NCBI GenBank assembly: GCA_030063045.1
Contig: JAQSEB010000002.1
Coordinates: 4,464,001 to 4,528,000, forward strand
Direction of reading: 5' to 3'
DNA length: 64,000 nucleotides
From: Pratylenchus scribneri
Lineage: Eukaryota > Nematoda > Chromadorea > Rhabditida > Pratylenchidae
This document shows positions 10,401-23,600 of the stretch, one piece after another. The notes beneath the pieces are model-generated. The model did not search any database, was not told the DNA's origin, and saw only the letters and a program-made list of their open reading frames with translations. The position numbers were made by a program, and so were the translations under genes. How positions within the stretch are numbered: the first letter of the stretch is position 1; the number at the start of each line of letters is the position of its first letter.

Positions 10401-13400
10401 TTACCAATGAATTTTGGCCTCCATGTAAGCCACCGTGCAGTTCCAGCTGATGCTGTTGCCAAAGCCGATATGGCTTGGCGAACAACATCACAAAGACGCA
10501 CCCAATTGCGGTTGGAATAAAAATGCTTTCAAAAAATCCCTTAAATTTTTTATATAATGAAAATTTTTTATTATATATTTTTTTAAAAAATTGAAAAATA
10601 TTCTTAAAATATTAAATAATGGAAATTTTTGGTATGAAATTTTTAAAAATCGCAAAAAATGCTTTCAAAATTCCTTAAAATAATGGAAATTTTTGGTATG
10701 AAATTTTTAAAAATCGCAAAAAATGTTTTCAAAAAAATCCCTTAAAATATTAAATATTGGAAATTTTCTTGATAAAAAATTTTTTAAAAATTGAAAAATG
10801 CTTCAAAAATCCTAAAAAAATTTATAGAAAAATTTGGATCCCTTAAGTTTTCTCTGTTCTCACAATACTTTGTTGGGGAATTTCCCTTATAATTGGAATA
10901 AAAATGGCTTAAAAAATCCCTTAAAAATTACTTTCATTTTATAAAATTTATAATGTTCCAAACTTAGGCTTTTTCTATGTACTCATAAACACTTCGATGG
11001 GGGAATGGCCATCTTTTGACCATATCTCACCGAGGCATTAACCAATTTAGGAAGGCGATAAGCCATTCGAAAGCCCAAAGTGCCCTTTACAATTTGGCCA
11101 TTTTAAATTTTATAAAATCCAGGCTTTCAAAAAGTTAAAATGTCTTTGAGTGGAATAAACCCGAATTTGTTTGTTGGAGGAAAAGCCGCTTATTTTACAA
11201 ATTATTTAAATATTTCAAAAAATAATTAGAATTGGCCACTTTTTAGAGGACATTTAGGGCTTACAAATGGCATATCGCCTTCCTGAATTGGTTGCTTCCT
11301 TCTCGAGATATGGCCAAAAGAATGGCCCAGGGTAGAAGGTACAGAAATATTCCGTTTGACCACACAAAACTTTACCTGTAAAGGATACCAATAATTCAAA
11401 TGGCATTGTGGGTCAATGTCATCGCCGTGCACAAAACCACTTTCACGCGATTTCATCATGAACATATTGATTAGGCCAATCAGCAGTGAGGGTGCACATC
11501 GAGCGCCGGGATAGAAATTGCCGAATATTGTGTAGCCTCCCTGTAAAATTTTAAATTTAAATTGAATTAATTAAAAAGTTTTAAATTAAAATTGTTGAAA
11601 AAAGAGTAAATAATGCCAATATAATTTTAATGGTTTAAGGAGGGTTTCTCCCACATATTCACAAACCAAATATACCCAAAATTGGATAGAGCTGGTCAAG
11701 ACGCATTGAATGGTATATAATTTGGTTATGGTTTGGTCAACAATTAAAGGGTTTTAAACGGTTTAAACCACATTTTGATTTAATGGTTCAAAACTAAGTT
11801 AGAATTGGTTATTAAACCCAAAGCCAAAAATCAATATAAAACGATGTGTCTTGACTCTTGACCAGATCAATCGATTGGGTATAAGATCTACAGAACAAAT
11901 ACAATTTTTATGGTATTTTCAATATAATTAACTATTTCCCTCTAATAATCTCAAAATTGGTCTACCTTAGCATCGAAAAACAGCCATTTCACAATAATTT
12001 GAAGGCATAAATAGACGAAAATGCAGCAGAGGAAAATCATTTGCGGAATAAAGGTGAATTTGATGTCCAAATCCGATTTGAAATATCTAAATTAAAAATT
12101 AATAAATTAATTAAAATTAAATATAAAACTTATAAATTAAAAAATAAATTAAAAATTAAATTAAAAAATTAAATTAAAAAATTAAATTAAAAAATTAAAT
12201 TAAAAATTAATTAAAAAATTAAATTAAAAAATTAAATTAAAAAATTAAATTAAAAATTAATTAAAAATTAATTAAAAAATTAAATTAAAAAATTAAATTT
12301 AAAATTAAATTTAAAAATTAAATTTAAAAATTAAATTAAAAATTAAATTACAAAAATTAAAATACAAAAATTAAATTAAAAATTAAATTTAAAAATTAAA
12401 TTAAAAATTAAATTACAAAAATTAAATTTAAAATTAAATTAAAATAATGTAGTAGAAAACCAACTTGTAATTATGATAGCTGAGAACAATGCCAAAAGCC
12501 ATTTGACAAATGCCAATGATGATTGATGCCTTCATTTTCATGGAATTGAGGAAATTCAATTTGTTCGTTTCCGCCAAATTCCACACTGGATCAACGCCAA
12601 GTGGATACGGTTCAGATGACTTAAAAACAGAATTAATAATAAAATAAATTGATTTGAATTAGGTTATATTTTATATTCTCCAAAAACATGAATAAGGAAT
12701 CAAAAAAAAATTTTTCTAGCGTAATTTTGAATTCTAAACATGAAAAAGACTTGATTTCAGTCATATTTGGCCATTTTTGTTAATAAATATGTCGATATTT
12801 ACACATGTTATGACCCATCCTATGTCCTATCCTATCCATAGTAAAAATGTAAATGTATAAAATTTGGATAAAATTGATGACAAATTTTGTTGAGCATTCT
12901 CAATTTTTTAGGGCTAGGAAATTACTTTTTTTTTGAATAAATTTACTTTCACTTTAACTTCATTAGATTCCCTCGAATTAGGTAATTCTTAATATTTGAA
13001 TTCGTAATTAATTTTATTTTCAACAAATTTTAGTTCACTTAAATTTTCTAGATATTTGAAATTCGTAAATAATCTATAAAAAATGTCTCGTTAACAAATT
13101 TTAATGAATCTTCATTAAATACCTTAAATTAATTCTCTCTTCCCTTAATATTTTCATCTTTAATTCCTGAATTTATTAATTTTACTTACATAGCTTTGTT
13201 CGGGTAAAAGCATAAAAATCTTCTCAGGATTTAGATCAGGTTTGGTATAGTCCGGAATTGTGGCACCCCATGAACTGCCAAACAAATTGAACGATTTGCT
13301 GAATGCATCATTGTAGATTAGGCCGGTGTAAATTGAGAATAGGCCCATCAGGAAGATGACGTAACGACCGGAGAAGAACATTTGGAAAATCTTAAAATTA

Positions 13401-16400
13401 AATAATTAAAATTAATTTTTTAATTTTTATTTAATTTTTTTTTATTAATTTTTTTTTATTAATTTTTTTTATTAATTTTTTTTATTAATTTTTTTTATTA
13501 ATTTTTTTTATTAATTTTTTTTATTAATTTTTTTTATTAATTTTTTTTATTAATTTTTTTTAAATTTTCATTTTAATTAATTTTTATTTTAATTAATTTT
13601 TGATTAATTAATTTATCAATTTTTTAATTAATTTTGTACCTCATCAGAAATTCGGGCCGCCTCCAAACGTTTCTCCCATAAGACGAGAAATAGCCCGAAG
13701 GCAAACATGACAATGCCATGGCCCAAATCGCCAAACATCAACGCAAAAAGGAATGGGAAAGTGACCATTGTATAGGGCGCTAAATAAATATGGAAATTTA
13801 AATAAGAAATTTAGAGCAATTTGGCGCCGTTTAAAATAACTCATCAAGGACGGAACCAATTTTGATGATTTTGGTATCAAATTAAAGAGCAGACTTTTGG
13901 CTAACAAAGAATATCAATTTTATTTAAATTGGTTCAAAAATGATGAAGTTATGACCAAAAAACCACTGAAAATTTCGCCGATAATAAAGATCATTTTGAA
14001 TGGTTTTTTGAGCATAATTCTATCATTTCTGAACCAATTTAAATAAAATTAATTTCTTTGGATAGCCAAAAGTCTGCTATTTAATTTGATAACAAAAATC
14101 ATCAAAATTGGTCCTGTCCTTGATGAGTTATTTTCAACGGCGTTAAGTTATAGGTCATCGGATTTCTACCTGGATTAATTTCCCGATAATTTGCAATCCC
14201 ATATGCATCCACAATGTTCTGGAAACCGCGAGTGAATTTGTTTGAACGATTGAAGGTTGGCGGTTGTTCCGTAGTTTCCATCCGGTTCAAAATTGATGGA
14301 ACTGTGCTGCCACTTTCATCCTAAAAGCAATTTAAATTAAAAAAATATTTAAAAATTAATTTAAAAAATATTTTAAAAAAATATTTAAAAAAATATTTAA
14401 CTAGTGGACGTTAGGGAAGTGGGCGAAAGGGGAGTGGGTGTAAGGAATACGTGGGTTTAATAAGGAATATATGGGAATTTGAATATATGGGGGAGGGATT
14501 TGGGAAAATAGCGAAAGGGACTATAGACTTCTGGAAAATTTTAACGCGCCAAGGCGCGTTTGACCTACCCTAGGGCTTCGGATTTTTGAAATTATTTAAA
14601 GGTCGTGTGCAGGCTCGCTTCGCTCGCCCGCATTTTCCCTATTTTAAAAATTTTTGAACCGGTTTGCAAACCATTCCTTGCGCAGTTCTCAAAACGGATT
14701 TCATTTCTGAATTCCCCATGCCCGAAAACCCCCAAGTCCCAAATTTCATCTCAATCCACCCATATTTCCATTTTTTGAAATTTTTAAACCGGTTTGCAAA
14801 CCATCTTTTGCGTAGTTCGCAAAACCAATATCATTTTTGAATTCTCCATATTCGATAACCCCTGAATCCCAATTTTCACCTCAATCCGCTCATATTTCCA
14901 TTTTTGAACAATTTTGAACCGGTTTGCAAACCCCCGGTGCGCGGATCAAAAAACTGATGTGATATTTGAATTCGCCATGGCCGAAAATCCCCGAGTCCCA
15001 ATTTTCACCTCAATCCACCCATATTCCCATTTTTTGACATTTTCTAAACCGGTTTGCAAACCACCCGATTCGCGGATCTCACAACTAATGTCATATTTGA
15101 ATTCCCCATACCCGAAAACCCCTAAGTCCCAATTTTCATCATCCAATTCCTACTTCCACTATAGGGTTAGCTCTGGGTGGGATATGGCCAAATCATGACC
15201 TGCGCATAGAAGTTAACAAACTCCTCCTAGGCCAAGCTGCGCAGCCCAAAATGTTATATACCATTTTGAAGTCCACACTTGGGTGCGGGTCATAGGCCAA
15301 AAAACATTCAGAAATACGAACCCGAAAAAAAGTTATAAACCAAAATCTAAAAAATGCGGCCAAATTCTAAGTCCAAAAACCGGTTTTCCCCCTCTGCTAA
15401 CGACCTGGCCAAATTCAACTTCAAACCAAATCATGCCCAAATTCATTAATTTGTGCCTTAACTGGATGCACTTTTCCAGGTCTCATCCCCCAACTCTCAT
15501 CCGGAACCTTATTATACCCGAAAAACCACCTGACATTTCTTTTTATATTGTATATAATAAATATAGAAAATATTTAAAATAAAAAAATATATAAAAATAT
15601 TTTAAAAAATAAATAAAAAAAAATATTAAAAAATTAAGTAAAATTAATTTAAAATATTTAAAAAATAAATAAAAAAAATTTAAAAATATTTAAAAAATAA
15701 ATAAAAATATATTTAAAAATATTTATTAAATAAAAAATATATTTAAAAAAATTAAAAAATTTAATTAAAAAATATAATTTAAAAATTTAAAAATATTTAA
15801 AAATTAAATAAAAATATATTTAAAAAAATATTTAAATATAAAAATTAAAAATTAAATAAAAATACTTACGCTTCCTCTCTTCAGCGCCAGCTGAATTCGG
15901 TCGAACTCGGAGACTGGGCACCAACATTCAGCGATCAAACATTTTTGGGTGACATCCAAATTGAACAAATTCAGTGTGTGATAAATGGCTTTGATTTTTC
16001 GGACTTTATTCAGCCATGTTCGAACATTTCGTGCGGCGGCAACCTTCAAAGAATAAAATTGAATTTAAATAAAAGTGTAATTTTGTTTCGACTGTTTTCA
16101 ACGACTACTATGGTCCCAAACCAGTTTAAAATGGTGCAGAAACCGGTTTAATAAATGGTCTAAAAACTGGAAAAAATGGTTCAACCGATTTAATAAATGG
16201 TTCAAAAACTGGTTTAATAAATGGTCTACTAAAAACTGGAAAAAAATTATTTAAAAACCAGTCTAAAAATGGTTCAAAAACTGGTTTAAAAATTTTCTCA
16301 TTATCCATTTTGTTGGCAATCTTTTTCGTTATCGCATGATTTATGTTTTGTTAAATCCCTTGTTGGCTTCATTGGCTGTTAGCCGTTTTTTGAACCATTT

Positions 16401-19400
16401 ATAATTTTCTGAATTGAAAAACAAATGCGATATGCGATATTATGAACCATCGGACACAAAAATCCCATATTACTTATTTTAAGTCCAATAGAAGAAAATT
16501 AACTTTTAAATCGGTTTTTGAACTGTTTTGGTCGGAATTCTAAACCAATGCCTAATTCGGATCCCCATCAACGAAATTCGAAAATCTTTAGAAAAAAATA
16601 AAATTTTATGAAAATTAATTTTTAAACCGGTTTTTGAACCGGTATGGAATGGTCGGAATTTTTAAAATCAATGCCTAATTTTAACCGACCAAAACTCGAT
16701 GACGATGATCCTGGGTTTGGCCCAACACCGTTTTCAGGTCCTCAATCCGAGTCATGACGCCAATTGACATTTCACGTCGTTCCTGTGGCGAATCTGGACA
16801 AGGATAGATGGTTGCGCGGAATCTAAAAAACACAAATTTATGAAAAATATTCCCCGTAAACCCTTACCCTTCACAAATTTTCTTCACTCGACTCTTCAGC
16901 TGGTCGCCTTGAAAGAATATGATGAACACGGCTTTTTGGAGTTCAACTCCCTAAAATAATAAAAATATTTTAAATGAAGTCAATTTTTGCCTTTTTTTAT
17001 ATCCCAAAAGTAGTTTTTGACTTCTAATAAAACAGAAACCAGTTTAGACTCTACAAATCTTATACCCGAATTGGATATATCTGGTCAAAACGCATTGAAT
17101 GGTATATAATTTGGTTATGGTTTGGTCAACAATTAAAGGGTTTTAAACGGTTTAAACCACATTTTGGTTTGGTCAACAATTAAAGGGTTTTAAACGGTTT
17201 AAACCACATTTTGGTTTAATGGTTCAAAACTAAGTTAGAATTGGTTAACCCCAAGCCAAATATCATTATCAAATGATGTATCTCGATGAATTCTACAAAT
17301 TATATAAGGTTTGTAGGGTTTAAAACCGGTTTTTGATTTATTAAGTCAAAAAGAAAAACATAAATATAACAAAAAATTAAATTATTTAAATTCTTACGGT
17401 CACAGTGTCACTCAACAATTCGGTAATTTCAGCTTGGCGAAGGAAAACATTGCCGCGGCATGCTCGCCACAAAAGACGTTCAAATGCCGGGAGGCGTTCT
17501 CGTTGAATTACACCGGCAATAAATCTTTAAATAAATAGTAAAAATATTATTTAAAAAAAAGAAATATTTAATTTGCTGGAAAAACATTGAAATTACAGAA
17601 AAGTTTAAACGGTTTGTCCAAGACCGCCAAACCATATACCCAATTGATAGATCCCGGTCAAGACGCATCATTTGATTATGTTTTGGCTTATTAGGTTTAA
17701 CCAATACTAACTTAGTTTTGAACGATTAAACCAAAACGTGGTTTAAACCGTTTAAAACTCTTTAATTGCTGACCAAACCAAAATGTGGTTTAAACCGTTT
17801 AAAACCCTTTAATTGTTGACCAAACCAAAATGTGGTTTAAACCGTTTAAAACCCCTTTAATTATTGACCAAACCATAACCAAATTATATACCATTCAATG
17901 CGTCTTCTTGACCAGCTCTATCCAATTTTGGGTATATTTGTTAAACCGTGATAAACTTTTAAGCAATTTCAATGTTTTTCGGCAAATTAAATACAATCCT
18001 TCAAAAAAAAAAAATAGGAAAATGTGAAAATCAGTGCTTGTGGAGGTGCAGTGTAAAAATTTGTGCTTTTTTTTAAAAGGGCAACTTACTTTAAATGCCC
18101 TTTCGAAATTTGACTGGTTTCGGCGACGGTGGCTTGGGGAATTAGGCTAGTGCCATCGTCCAAAAATTCATCTTGTGCCAACGAATTTAGGGCCTGTCGC
18201 TCTCCCTCATTCTAATTCAAGGGAATTTTAATAATTTTGATATTTTTTAGTCGGCCTGCTATGATTATTTCCCAAAATTTTGTTAAAAATGGAAAAGGAA
18301 AGGAAAATTAAAACCAAAATTAAATTAAAATAAAACTAAAACTGCACCACCACAAGGACTGATTGAAAATACACAAATAAATAAATGTTGCAGGCCGATT
18401 CTGATTTCGGCATGTTCTGATTGTCTTAGTCTTACGGCCTTGATCTATGGCCCAATCGATTCGCTGGAGTCGATTTTGTTTAGAAGATTTTAATTTGAAA
18501 TCGGTTTAAGTTTGAACAAAAGTTATGGCCAAGTGATCTTTTGGTTTTTAAACTGGTTTGACATATTTGGTTTTACCTAGGTTATGGCCAATTGAAAATT
18601 CGGGTTTTAAACCGATTTAACATTTTTCTTATAAACCTAACGGCCAATTGAAATTTTGGGTTTTAAACCGTTTAACATTTTCAAAATTGTTCAAATCTGG
18701 CCAAAATTACCATTTTTCCCAACTAAATCGACCATCCCGATTCGAATGAGTCATCGATTAATGCTCTAGGCGGCCTAGGCCTATTAAGCTTAGATATGGC
18801 CAATTTTAATTTGTGATAATCAGAATTGGCCAAGAATCAGAATCGGCCTCAACATAAAGACAAAAAACTCATCATAAAACTGACCCAAGTCTCAAGCGAT
18901 TTTTCAGCTTATTGGCATGTTCTGATGACCGAAGAAGGGGCTCATCCTCATCCATTTGAGTTTCTATGTCTATAATTTGAGCATGTTCCTGTTCCCTAAT
19001 ATGCTGGGCTGCATAACTGCGGCGACCAAAATCAACCTTTGTTGGATTTGTTAGTGTATAAATTTACAAAATAAGCTCTAATTTGAATTGATAGACAAAA
19101 ATATTGAAAAAATTTTAAGCCGGCCGACTTGATTTCATAAAAATTTGACCAACCTCATCGAAAAATTGTTGCGTTTTGCGCAAAATATGCTTCAATTCGG
19201 TAAGTTCAGCAAAATTTTTGCGCAGCATTTCTTCGTTCTGATTCACTTCGCGCAGTTCATTTTCCAATTTTTCAAATGTCGCCTACAATTTTTGCATTTA
19301 AAGTAGAAAAATCAATTAAAAAACCTCCAAATCGAACATTTCCCTGGGTGGCGGTGCCTCGGAATTCTCGCCAGTATCAAGCATTGGGATGCCATCCTTC

Positions 19401-19755
19401 TTTATTTCTCGTTCAAGGAATCCTTTTTTGCAACTTTTATTAAAGGATTTTACATAACCAGCTTACTCAATTTTCGTTCCATTTCATCGCAGCGCCGAAC
19501 CTCTTTGACATATTTACGCTGGAAAGCGCTGACATCTTGGTTTAACTAAAATTTCGAATTTATAAATTTTATTGATTATTCAAACAAACATCACGAAATT
19601 GCACCAATCCAAGTTCGCCCAACTCAGCTACGCAAGTATATGCAGCTTCATTCTGGAGAAATAGTTGCGCCAAACACCTTAAAATAAATTATTTTGTAAG
19701 ATAGTTTTTGTGTAAATTTTTACATTTCTTCACTGCGATGGATTGAGTCCATCAT
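7457..19755 (-). CDS. V-type H+-ATPase 116-kDa subunit a (Vo sector)
   Basis: Forms the proton half-channels of the V-ATPase. Coding exons in order: 19755-19724, 19677-19590, 19545-19467, 19422-19325, 19282-19154, 19036-18881, 18211-18090, 17524-17398, 16950-16868, 16822-16690, 16043-15870, 14320-14170, 13779-13640, 13390-13190, 12619-12465, 12086-11966, 11540-11376, then either 10539-10405 (A) or 10368-10108 (B), then 9294-9075, 8376-8205, 7565-7457. Length is 929 aa with A or 971 aa with B; both keep frame. Signatures: N-terminal [13 protein letters not shown] and [12 protein letters not shown]; coiled-coil stalk; membrane motifs [20 protein letters not shown] and [20 protein letters not shown] with the channel Arg, and [17 protein letters not shown] with the second Arg. 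C. elegans homologues are unc-32, vha-5, vha-6 and vha-7; which one is nearest cannot be settled here. Introns hold many repeats. Confidence 0.95.
10108..10368 (-). CDS. V-ATPase a, alternative exon B
   Basis: 261 nt, 87 codons, phase 0 at both ends. The acceptor AATTCCAG precedes GGT at 10368; the proposed donor GTTAGT follows 10108. It encodes [20 protein letters not shown] then [14 protein letters not shown], followed by a long Ser/Gln/His/Asp-rich loop. Only 36 nt separate it from exon A. The exact donor is less certain than the acceptor. Confidence 0.75.
10405..10539 (-). CDS. V-ATPase a, alternative exon A
   Basis: 135 nt, 45 codons, phase 0 at both ends. The acceptor TTTAAG precedes GGA at 10539; the donor GTAATT follows TTG at 10405. 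It encodes [20 protein letters not shown], then [11 protein letters not shown] and a short His/Gly tail. It covers the membrane helix that follows the conserved WYPLQ ending of the preceding exon. It is an alternative to exon B, with the same helix-K-P-x-R-L-W layout. A decayed copy of its first 35 or so bases, with a stop, lies at about 10888-10922. Confidence 0.8.
11000..11345. repeat. Family E dispersed repeat
   Basis: In a V-ATPase intron. Inverted arms containing CCATATCTC..GAG and AAGGCGATATGCCATTTGAA-type words flank a centre with GAGTGGAATAAACCCGAAT. Copies are also at about 29745-31165 (interrupted by a minisatellite), 47450-47780 and 55990-56335. Confidence 0.7.
11610..11905. repeat. 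Family A repeat
   Basis: Family A copy in a V-ATPase intron with left end ACCAAATATACCCAAAATTG and right end ATTGGGTATAAG, and one internal unit. Confidence 0.7.
12090..12445. repeat. AT simple repeat (TTAAATTAAAAA)n
   Basis: Low-complexity tract of AAATTAAATTAAAA-type words filling the V-ATPase intron between 12086 and 12465. A similar tract, (TTTTTTTTATTAA)n, occupies 13400-13630. Confidence 0.85.
13825..14155. repeat. Family B palindromic intron element
   Basis: Same palindrome as at 2355-2695, here in the V-ATPase intron between 13779 and 14170. Confidence 0.85.
14640..15160. repeat. Four tandem 130-bp units
   Basis: In the V-ATPase intron between 14320 and 15870. The core AACCGGTTTGCAAACC recurs at 14657, 14787, 14917 and 15047, a period of exactly 130 bp. 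The units have diverged but keep a common tail (GAATTCCCCAT, CCCAATTTTCACCTCAATCC). Upstream, 14400-14640 is a GC-richer block with AACGCGCCAAGGCGCGTTTG. The rest, 15160-15850, is dispersed repeat and AT tract. Confidence 0.85.
17040..17310. repeat. Family A repeat
   Basis: Family A copy in a V-ATPase intron with two internal units, in the opposite orientation to the copy at 17600-17950. Confidence 0.7.
17600..17950. repeat. Family A repeat
   Basis: Family A copy in the next V-ATPase intron, with three internal GTGGTTTAAACCGTTTAAAA units. Confidence 0.7.
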
Positions 19756-20605
19756 CTTGAAACAGTGTTGTTATTTATTTATCACTTGTTGACAAATGTA
19801 GATGACACGTGTTAAGTTGTAATTAGCACAAATAATACTTCAATTAATAAATCGCGAATCTAAATTTATTATTTTTGTAAAAAAAGTTTTAAAACAAATA
19901 AAAACTCAGGTTTAGTATTTAAACCCATCCGCTCCGCCTAGTCATCATCATTTCATTTTATTTATGACCAAGGCAAACCGCACAACCAATTTCCAAACCA
20001 TCTATTTTCTTATTTTTATTAGCTTCTCAAGACAAGACCCACCCAACCCGCCATTCTTATTATTCCAACGCGAGAAGAGAAAATAAATATAAAGACACCA
20101 CACAACTTTTTTCTACTGGCTGCTCTGCTGACTGACCAAAAAACCGATAAAATCCCGTGCAATAAATTTTCGTTAGGATTTCCCTGAATAGGCACGGGTT
20201 TTCATTATTTATATTTTGCCAAATCCGGATTATTTATTTTTTCTCAATTATCCGTTCGTTCGTTCGTTCGGTCCATATCCCAAAATTCGAGCCATTCTCA
20301 ATCTCAAGTTCTACTCCGATTTACTTAATATGGTCATAATTACAATTTCCCAAGTTCGATTTATTTTCAATTAATACACGTTAAACCTTAGACATTTATC
20401 ATTATCAATCTTTTATTATTTCACAGATCTTAAAAGCAAACTAAAAAGCTAAAAACCCCAAACCAAATAAATCCTCTTTTTTTCAGAGATAGAAAAGACG
20501 AAAATCAAGACAAAAAGTAATAAAATATTTGCTTATTCTTCTATTCGGCCTAGAGCCTCATTCCAAATTATATTATCAATCAACACCCAAAAATAATTAG
20601 AAGCA
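19756..20605. promoter_or_regulatory. Divergent spacer between V-ATPase a and CNOT3
   Basis: About 850 bp between two divergently transcribed genes, so it must hold both promoters. Visible: a (GTTC)n run near 20255, and a pyrimidine-AG site at about 20480-20487 (TTTTTTTCAG) some 120 bp before the CNOT3 ATG that could accept a spliced leader or a 5'UTR intron. On the minus strand GTTTCAAG directly abuts the V-ATPase ATG. No specific operator was recognised. Confidence 0.5.
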
Positions 20606-23600
20606 ATGGCCGAGAAAAGGAAATTATTGAATGAAATAGATAAATGTTATAAAAAGGTTAGCTTCAAATATTAAGCTAAAAATCCACCACAATCAATTGC
20701 AGATAGATGAAGGTTTTGAGATTTTCGACGACATAATGGCGAAGATGGCCGAAGCGAACAGTGAAAATCAACGGGAAAAATTCCAGGATGACCTCAAAAA
20801 GGAAATAAAGAAGTTGCAAAGACTCAGAGACCAAATAAAGGGCTGGCAAAATTCTTCGGATATAAAGGTTTGGGACCGGTTTGAATGTGATTATTATTGA
20901 TGATTTTACTATAGGACAAAGATGCACTCTCCAAATACAGAAAGTTGATTGAACATCGGATGGAAATCTTCAAAGATGTTGAAAGGGAGAATAAAACGAA
21001 ACCGCATAGTAAGCAGGGACTTTCGGCCGAAGACAAGCTTGATCCAAAAGAGAAGGAGAAATCGGATACAATCGAATGGTTAAATGTACGTTAAATTATC
21101 CAATAAACTTAATTATCCAAAAAACCTTAAATTTTTATTCAAAAACCTTAATTTTTTACTACCCAAAAAACCTTAAGTTTTAGCTATCCAAAAAACCTGA
21201 AGTTTTTATTATCCAAAAAACCTGAAGTTTTAATTATCCAAAAAACCTGAAGTTTTTATTATCCAAAAAACCTGAAGTTTTTATTATCCAAAAAACCTAA
21301 AGTTTTAAAATCATCCAAAAAATCGATATAAATTAATTATTAAAAATCAATAAATTTACAGTGCCAAATAAGGAGAATCCAAGATGAGATTGACCGGACT
21401 GAATCAAAGTTGGAAACGCTCTCGTCCTCAGCCGAAACCGGAAAGAAGAGAGGAAAGAAGGACGACGCGAAAAGGAATGAAAAAGAGGTTTCATTTTAGG
21501 TTAAATTAATTCAAAATTTAATTGAATTTTTAGAAGACCGAAGAGCTGCGAAAACATTTGGACCGAGTCAAATTCCATCTGATGAATTTGGAGGTGTGCA
21601 TGCGAATGATAAACAATGAAAAGTTGGAAATCAAGGATGTGCTCAGCAAGCTGAAGGAACCCCTCGAAATGTACATTGACGCATTGGACCCGGACAATGA
21701 GGATGAGCCGGAGAATCTGGACCCAGAAGGTTAAATATTTATTTAAAATTGGAGATCGGAGCCGGACGGTTCGGAGTTCGGTTGGGGTTTCGGTTGGGTT
21801 GGTTTGCTCCGGGAAAACCCGACCGAAGAATTTTTCTTAATTTTCGGTTCCAAATCGGGTACGGTTTTTCGGGTTTTTTCGGGTTTGGGTTTCATGACAT
21901 CAAGGTCTGAAATGATTATTTTCTTTAATCGCAAATTCCCAAAAATAAGCTTACGAGTACTAATCTATTAAAATATTGTTCGTTTAAATTGTATTTTACA
22001 TTTTTAAAAATTTTTCTACTAAAATTTTTTTCATTTTTTTTAAATCCGCAAAGTCGACCCGAAACCCGAGATTTTTCATTCTGGTTTTTCGGGTTTTTTT
22101 CGGGTAACCCGACCCGAGAACTCGACCGCCATACTTGGCCGATCTCTAGTTAAATGGAACCGAATAATTACGGAAAATATTTTTAGACATTTATGAAGAG
22201 CTCGACTTTGGCACATATTTATCCCAACTTGGCGGCATGTCCATGAACAGCATTGATGACGACAAAATTGGGCCGAACAATGAGAATGGTTTGTGAAGGG
22301 GAGGGGGTTAGATTTTTGGTTTTTCTTTAGATTAGGCTGTGTTGGATAGAAATCTTAATAAAAGTTTCAAGTCTAGGCTATTAGTAATTTTATGGGAAAA
22401 ATTTTTCCGAATTTTCGATCTAAAGAAGAAGAACCCTTTAGGTCTCGGGTTCGAACCGCATAAAGGAAAATTTTTCGGGCTTCGTATTTTATGCCTTTTT
22501 TACATTCTACTGTTTCTTTAAATCCTAAAGAACTTTATATTACCAAGATGTAATTTTATTCAAAAAAAAATTTCCAAAAATTTTCACCCCAAAGAAAATC
22601 TTTAGGTCTCTGATTCGAAACCTCTTGGGAAATTTTTCTAGTTATATATTTTTATACATTCAATCTAAAGTATATTTCTAGTAGACTAAATTTAAGTCTA
22701 ATAAAAAAATTTTCAAAAATTTATAATATAGAGGGATATTTCAAAAATTTTCGACCCAAAGAAGGAATCTTTAGGTCTAGGCTTGGAATCCTCTTGAAAA
22801 TTTTTTCGGTTATGTATTTTGATGCATTCCACAGTATATTTCTAGACGAAATTCTGTAATTCGAATAATAAAAATTTTCAAAAATTGTTGACCTAAAGAG
22901 GGAACTCCTTTAATTTTTTTTTCAAAATTTAGAGGTCACAGGTTCGAATCCGCTTAGAGGAAGCTATTTTTTTCGGATTGTAGTAGCCACTTTCGAACAA
23001 AAAACTACCAAAAATGACCTAAAATTTTTTTCTATTCAAGGAAGTCACAAATCGACAAGTCCTCCGCCCGAATGGCCATCGCAAAAACATCAAAACGGGG
23101 AATTGGACGCGCATGAGAAGAACCCAATTGCTGGTTTTTCGGAAGGGAGCACTCCGGCGGCGGTTGGGACACCAGCAAATCCGCGGACTTCATCCGAATC
23201 TGCCATATCCCATAGAACATCAACTGGGGGAGGAGGCGGTGGAACATCGATCATTTCGCTGAAATTGTCGAGGTTAGGAAGGTCAGTTTTTTTTATAATT
23301 TAAGTGGAAAATATTTACGAAAAAACTTAATTGTTGAAAAGAATAGTTCAGTAGTTTATCCTAGACCCAAAACCTTATATTCAATCGATAAATCTTATCA
23401 AGACGCATCATTTGATTCTATTTTGGCATTGGATTTAATCATTTTTTTAAACTTAGTTTTGAACCATTAAACAAAAATGTGGTTTAAACCGTTTAAAATC
23501 ATTTAATTGTTGACCAAACCATAACCAAATTATATACCATTCAATGTGTTTTGACCAGCTCTATCCAATTTTGGGTATATTTGGTTTGCGAATTTGTGGG

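Noticed and set aside
10069..10491. 140-codon minus-strand frame read as a single V-ATPase exon
   Set aside because: It merges exons A and B and a 36-nt linker ([12 protein letters not shown]), which would duplicate one membrane helix. Splice phases favour two alternative exons.
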